In this document: in pieces, positions 61,381 to 64,000 of the stretch
Position numbering within the stretch: the stretch's first letter is position 1
How the letters are laid out: every line of letters begins with the position of its first letter
Assembly (NCBI GenBank): GCA_965200375.1
Contig: OZ241353.1
Location: 3,348,001 to 3,412,000 of the forward strand
Direction of reading: 5' to 3'
Length of the DNA: 64,000 bases
DNA from: VXYL01 sp965200375
GTDB lineage: Bacteria > Pseudomonadota > Gammaproteobacteria > Pseudomonadales > Azotimanducaceae
Translations under genes and position numbers: made by a program
Notes under the pieces: generated by a model
The model's database searches: none
The model's input: only the letters and a program-made list of their open reading frames with translations
Told to the model about the DNA's origin: nothing

Positions 61381-64000
61381 GCGGCGTCAGCGGGCGCCAG
61401 CGGATGGCGTCCGCGACCACCAGCTGGCCGGTCGTCTTGTTGCTCACCGACAGCCGCACCTCGCCGGCCGGCAGTTCGAAGTCCCCCAGGTCGTTCCAGC
61501 CGATCTCGGCCGCGGTGCCGTCGAACTCCACGGCGACGTCCACGCCGTCTGCGACAAGGCGCAGGTCGTAGGCGCCAAGCACCTCGCCCGGCGACACACG
61601 GCTGACGCTGACGCTGGCGCCGCCGGTGCCGAAGCTCACGCTGCCCTGGCCCCCGGGCACCGCCGGCAGGTGGTAGGCCAGCCGCCACCTGCCGGCCGCC
61701 GGCAAGGCGGCCGTGAAGGTCGCCGCCGCGGCGCCGTCGCCGGCGCCGATCCGGGCAAGCGTATGCCGATACTTGCCCCAGCTGGCCTCGACTTCCTGGC
61801 GCGTCCACTGCGCGCCGCCAGCAAACGGGCTGTACACCGGCAGCCCCTCGTCGATGTCGGCCGCCGGCAGGAACCAGCTACCCGCCCCTATCCGACCGTC
61901 TGCGGCATCGTCCACCCGTACGGCGAAGCCCGGATCCAGGTCGTCGACGACGATGCCGTCGGGCGTCGGCATCCAGTCGCTTGGGCGAACGCCGGAGAAC
62001 GCCTCGATCTGCGTCCGTTCGGTCTCGTCCACGGCGGGCACGGCCAGGGCCACCTCGCCCCGATTCAGCGACATGTAGGACGCAAGCCACAGTCGCGCCG
62101 GCGGTGCCCGGGCCACCAGCCCCAGCTCCACGGACGCATGGCCGGGAATCCGCACCGGCCCGGTGCTGTCGGTGCGCTCGCGCTCTTCGTCCGGGCGCAG
62201 GTAGGCCAGCTGCACGAGGCCAGGCACCGGCTCGTCGTTGCGCACATGAACGCTCAGCTGGTAGCGGGGCTGGCCCTCGTCGTCGTCGGCCAAGCGTACG
62301 ACACGCGGTTCCGCCACCAGGAATCCCGGCAGGGCGGCGTCGTGCAGCCAGTCGCCGAGCAGCCCGTTCAAGTCGACGCCGACGGCGCTCGCGGCCGCCT
62401 CGAAGTCGGCGACCGAGAAGTTGCCGCCCATGTGGCGAGTGCGCAGTTCCGCCAGCAGGGCCGCGACCTGCTCGCGGCCGAGGCCGTCGACGATGGCCTC
62501 GGCGATGGCCGGCACCTTGAGCCACAGCACGGCGACCGCCAACTCCGCGTCGCTGGTGTCCAGGTCCGCCAGTGCCGCACCTAGGGCACGGTTCCACACC
62601 GAGGGCTGATTGGTGGCACCGTCATGGACGCTGGCGACGATGCTCCCTCCTTGGCGTCGGAAGCCGCCGAACGCGCTCGTGACCGCCCGCTGGAACAGCG
62701 CGCCCATCTGCGCGCCGTCGCCGTAGTCGTGTGCCGAGAAGTAGCTGCCGCGCTGCTGCGCGATCAGCTGCACCGCCAGTTCGTGGGTCAGGAAGTCCAT
62801 GGCGACCGCGCCCTCGCCGCGGGCGCCGGTCAGAAAACCGAAGGCGTTGCCAACGGCGCCGTGAAGCGGATTGCCGCCGGCGACGTCGTTGGCGAAGAAG
62901 TCCGCCAGGACGTAGCGCTTGCCGGCGGCAACCCCGCCTTCCCAGTCCTCGAAGTCCTCCGTGTCCGACAACCGGAGTCCGAACCGCGAGGTCGGGAACC
63001 CGTACTCCCGCAGCAGCGCGACGCCAGGCAGCGCCTGCACCGACCCGAGGCGCCAGCCGCCGCCGAACGTCCGCAACGTCGCCGGCACTTCCGCCAAGGT
63101 GAACGCTTCATAGGGATAGCCGAGGCCAAGCCGCTCCGCCTCGGCGAGAAGTTCCGCGGCGCTCTTCCGAATCTCTTCTGCGGCGTCCGCGAAGAAGGCG
63201 GCGTTGTGCAGGTGCTTCGGATGCAACAGCAGCTCGAGTTCCACGCCGTTCGCGGTCAACGCGCGACGCTCGAAGGCCGCGGCGATCAACGCCACCTCCG
63301 GCAGCGGCGCCGGGGGACGATAGCTGAACGCCCCGCCTTCGCCGCGGCGCTTGCCAGGCCCCGCGACCAGCCAGTCTGGCGGCACCTCGACCGCGAGCTG
63401 CAGCGTGAAGTAGTCCCGCCCGTAGTTGGCGGCCTGCTCCCGGCCTACGGCGGCCCCCGGCATCGGCAGCCAGTAGGTGCCCGGCATCAGGGCAACGAAG
63501 CGCGTCTCGAAGATGCCAGCCTCGCTGCCGAGGAGCAGGACATTGCTGTCGTTCCCCGACGCCAGCTGGGGCTGCACCACGCCGTCCAAGTACGCGAATG
63601 CCGGGTCCGGCACCCCTTCGGCGACGATGGAAAGCGCGAGTTCCTCGCCGCGGGCCGTCGCCGGCAAAGACACGGTGAGCAAGCCCTGGCCGTGCTCGAA
63701 CTCCGCGTCCGCGCCGTCCACGCGCAACGCCGTCACCGTCATGCCCGGATTGAAGCTGAACGCCGCCTTCGCCAGCGCCTGGGGAGGCGCCGCCAAGCGG
63801 TATGCCAAGTCCAGCGAGAGCCGTTCGCCCGGGTCCACGACAACGCTTCCCGCTATTCCCAAGACGTCGAGCCGCGGCGCGCCCTGGTTGGCCTCGTGAA
63901 CGGCCAGCCACCGTTCCTGCTCCATCCTCGCCGCCACCGCCGGCCAGGCGATGGCGCCGAGCACCGCGCCGCCAAGCAGCAGCAAGCCGACGCCGAGGCC
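61376..64000 (-). CDS. Membrane protein with degenerate M1-peptidase-like domain (5' end outside window)
   Basis: The frame is open at the right edge, so the start is not seen. The visible part begins with a hydrophobic segment (LLLLGGAVLGAIAWPAVAAR), probably the last TM of a membrane domain. About 500 residues resembling the M1 aminopeptidase fold follow. At the position of the zinc motif HEXXH the sequence is THELAVQL, so the second His is missing and activity is unlikely. Another domain follows, and the C-terminus (VRLSVSNKTTGQLVVADAIRW) resembles golvesin/Xly CBD-like beta domains. Proteins joining ABC-2 permeases to M1-like domains are known, which suggests a link to the ABC module downstream. 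This link is inference. Confidence 0.6.
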   Translation of the reverse strand, partial: GLGVGLLLLGGAVLGAIAWPAVAARMEQERWLAVHEANQGAPRLDVLGIAGSVVVDPGERLSLDLAYRLAAPPQALAKAAFSFNPGMTVTALRVDGADAEFEHGQGLLTVSLPATARGEELALSIVAEGVPDPAFAYLDGVVQPQLASGNDSNVLLLGSEAGIFETRFVALMPGTYWLPMPGAAVGREQAANYGRDYFTLQLAVEVPPDWLVAGPGKRRGEGGAFSYRPPAPLPEVALIAAAFERRALTANGVELELLLHPKHLHNAAFFADAAEEIRKSAAELLAEAERLGLGYPYEAFTLAEVPATLRTFGGGWRLGSVQALPGVALLREYGFPTSRFGLRLSDTEDFEDWEGGVAAGKRYVLADFFANDVAGGNPLHGAVGNAFGFLTGARGEGAVAMDFLTHELAVQLIAQQRGSYFSAHDYGDGAQMGALFQRAVTSAFGGFRRQGGSIVASVHDGATNQPSVWNRALGAALADLDTSDAELAVAVLWLKVPAIAEAIVDGLGREQVAALLAELRTRHMGGNFSVADFEAAASAVGVDLNGLLGDWLHDAALPGFLVAEPRVVRLADDDEGQPRYQLSVHVRNDEPVPGLVQLAYLRPDEERERTDSTGPVRIPGHASVELGLVARAPPARLWLASYMSLNRGEVALAVPAVDETERTQIEAFSGVRPSDWMPTPDGIVVDDLDPGFAVRVDDAADGRIGAGSWFLPAADIDEGLPVYSPFAGGAQWTRQEVEASWGKYRHTLARIGAGDGAAAATFTAALPAAGRWRLAYHLPAVPGGQGSVSFGTGGASVSVSRVSPGEVLGAYDLRLVADGVDVAVEFDGTAAEIGWNDLGDFELPAGEVRLSVSNKTTGQLVVADAIRWRPLTPR

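Overview
The window is GC-rich (only short AT-rich islands stand out) bacterial chromosome with dense, mostly intact genes on both strands. The gene set suggests a gammaproteobacterium: long-type QueF, type II secretion GspL/GspM, TrpE with a Gph remnant nearby, lipobox lipoproteins, and a two-component pair resembling the proteobacterial 'dedicated sortase' regulators. Species cannot be fixed from the sequence. No rRNA, tRNA or CRISPR array was recognised.

Layout. 1-10.9 kb: the end of trpE, then a defence-type accessory region holding an OLD-like ATPase with a PIN-domain partner, a HipBA toxin-antitoxin pair and a type III restriction-modification operon. The HipBA/type III part lies between 264-bp direct copies of the 3' end of a ybjQ-family gene and contains fragments of gph and an M16 peptidase gene, so it looks like an inserted or rearranged island. 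11-18.1 kb: M16 lipoprotein peptidase, secreted sugar dehydrogenase, luciferase-like oxidoreductase, VOC protein, and a 2-TM protein followed by a frameshifted proline-rich reading frame. 18.3-23.1 kb: one very large secreted leucine-rich-repeat protein. 23.3-27.6 kb: oligopeptide-type ABC importer (oppBCDF order, no binding protein) with a tandem repeat at the oppB/oppC junction. 27.8-44 kb: bactofilin, two-component system, membrane glycosyltransferase-like protein, several small kinases, diiron protein, sirtuin, nucleoside transporter next to a PfkB kinase, threonine aldolase, orphan ExbD, acyl-CoA dehydrogenase. 44.1-48 kb: gspL-gspM-SAM hydrolase-DNA methyltransferase in one co-oriented run. 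48.2-49.9 kb: outer-membrane protein and QueF.

49.9-64 kb is the most unusual part. A minus-strand gene train reads: membrane protein with a degenerate M1-peptidase-like domain (cut by the window edge), lipoprotein membrane-fusion protein, RND permease, a 1596-residue protein that joins a complete RND permease to an ABC ATPase in one uninterrupted reading frame, an ABC-2-type permease, and an MFS transporter. The ABC ATPase half also appears to be split by an inserted membrane segment. I read this as a hybrid proton-driven/ATP-driven exporter. Its substrate is unknown, and the coupling of the two engines is inference.
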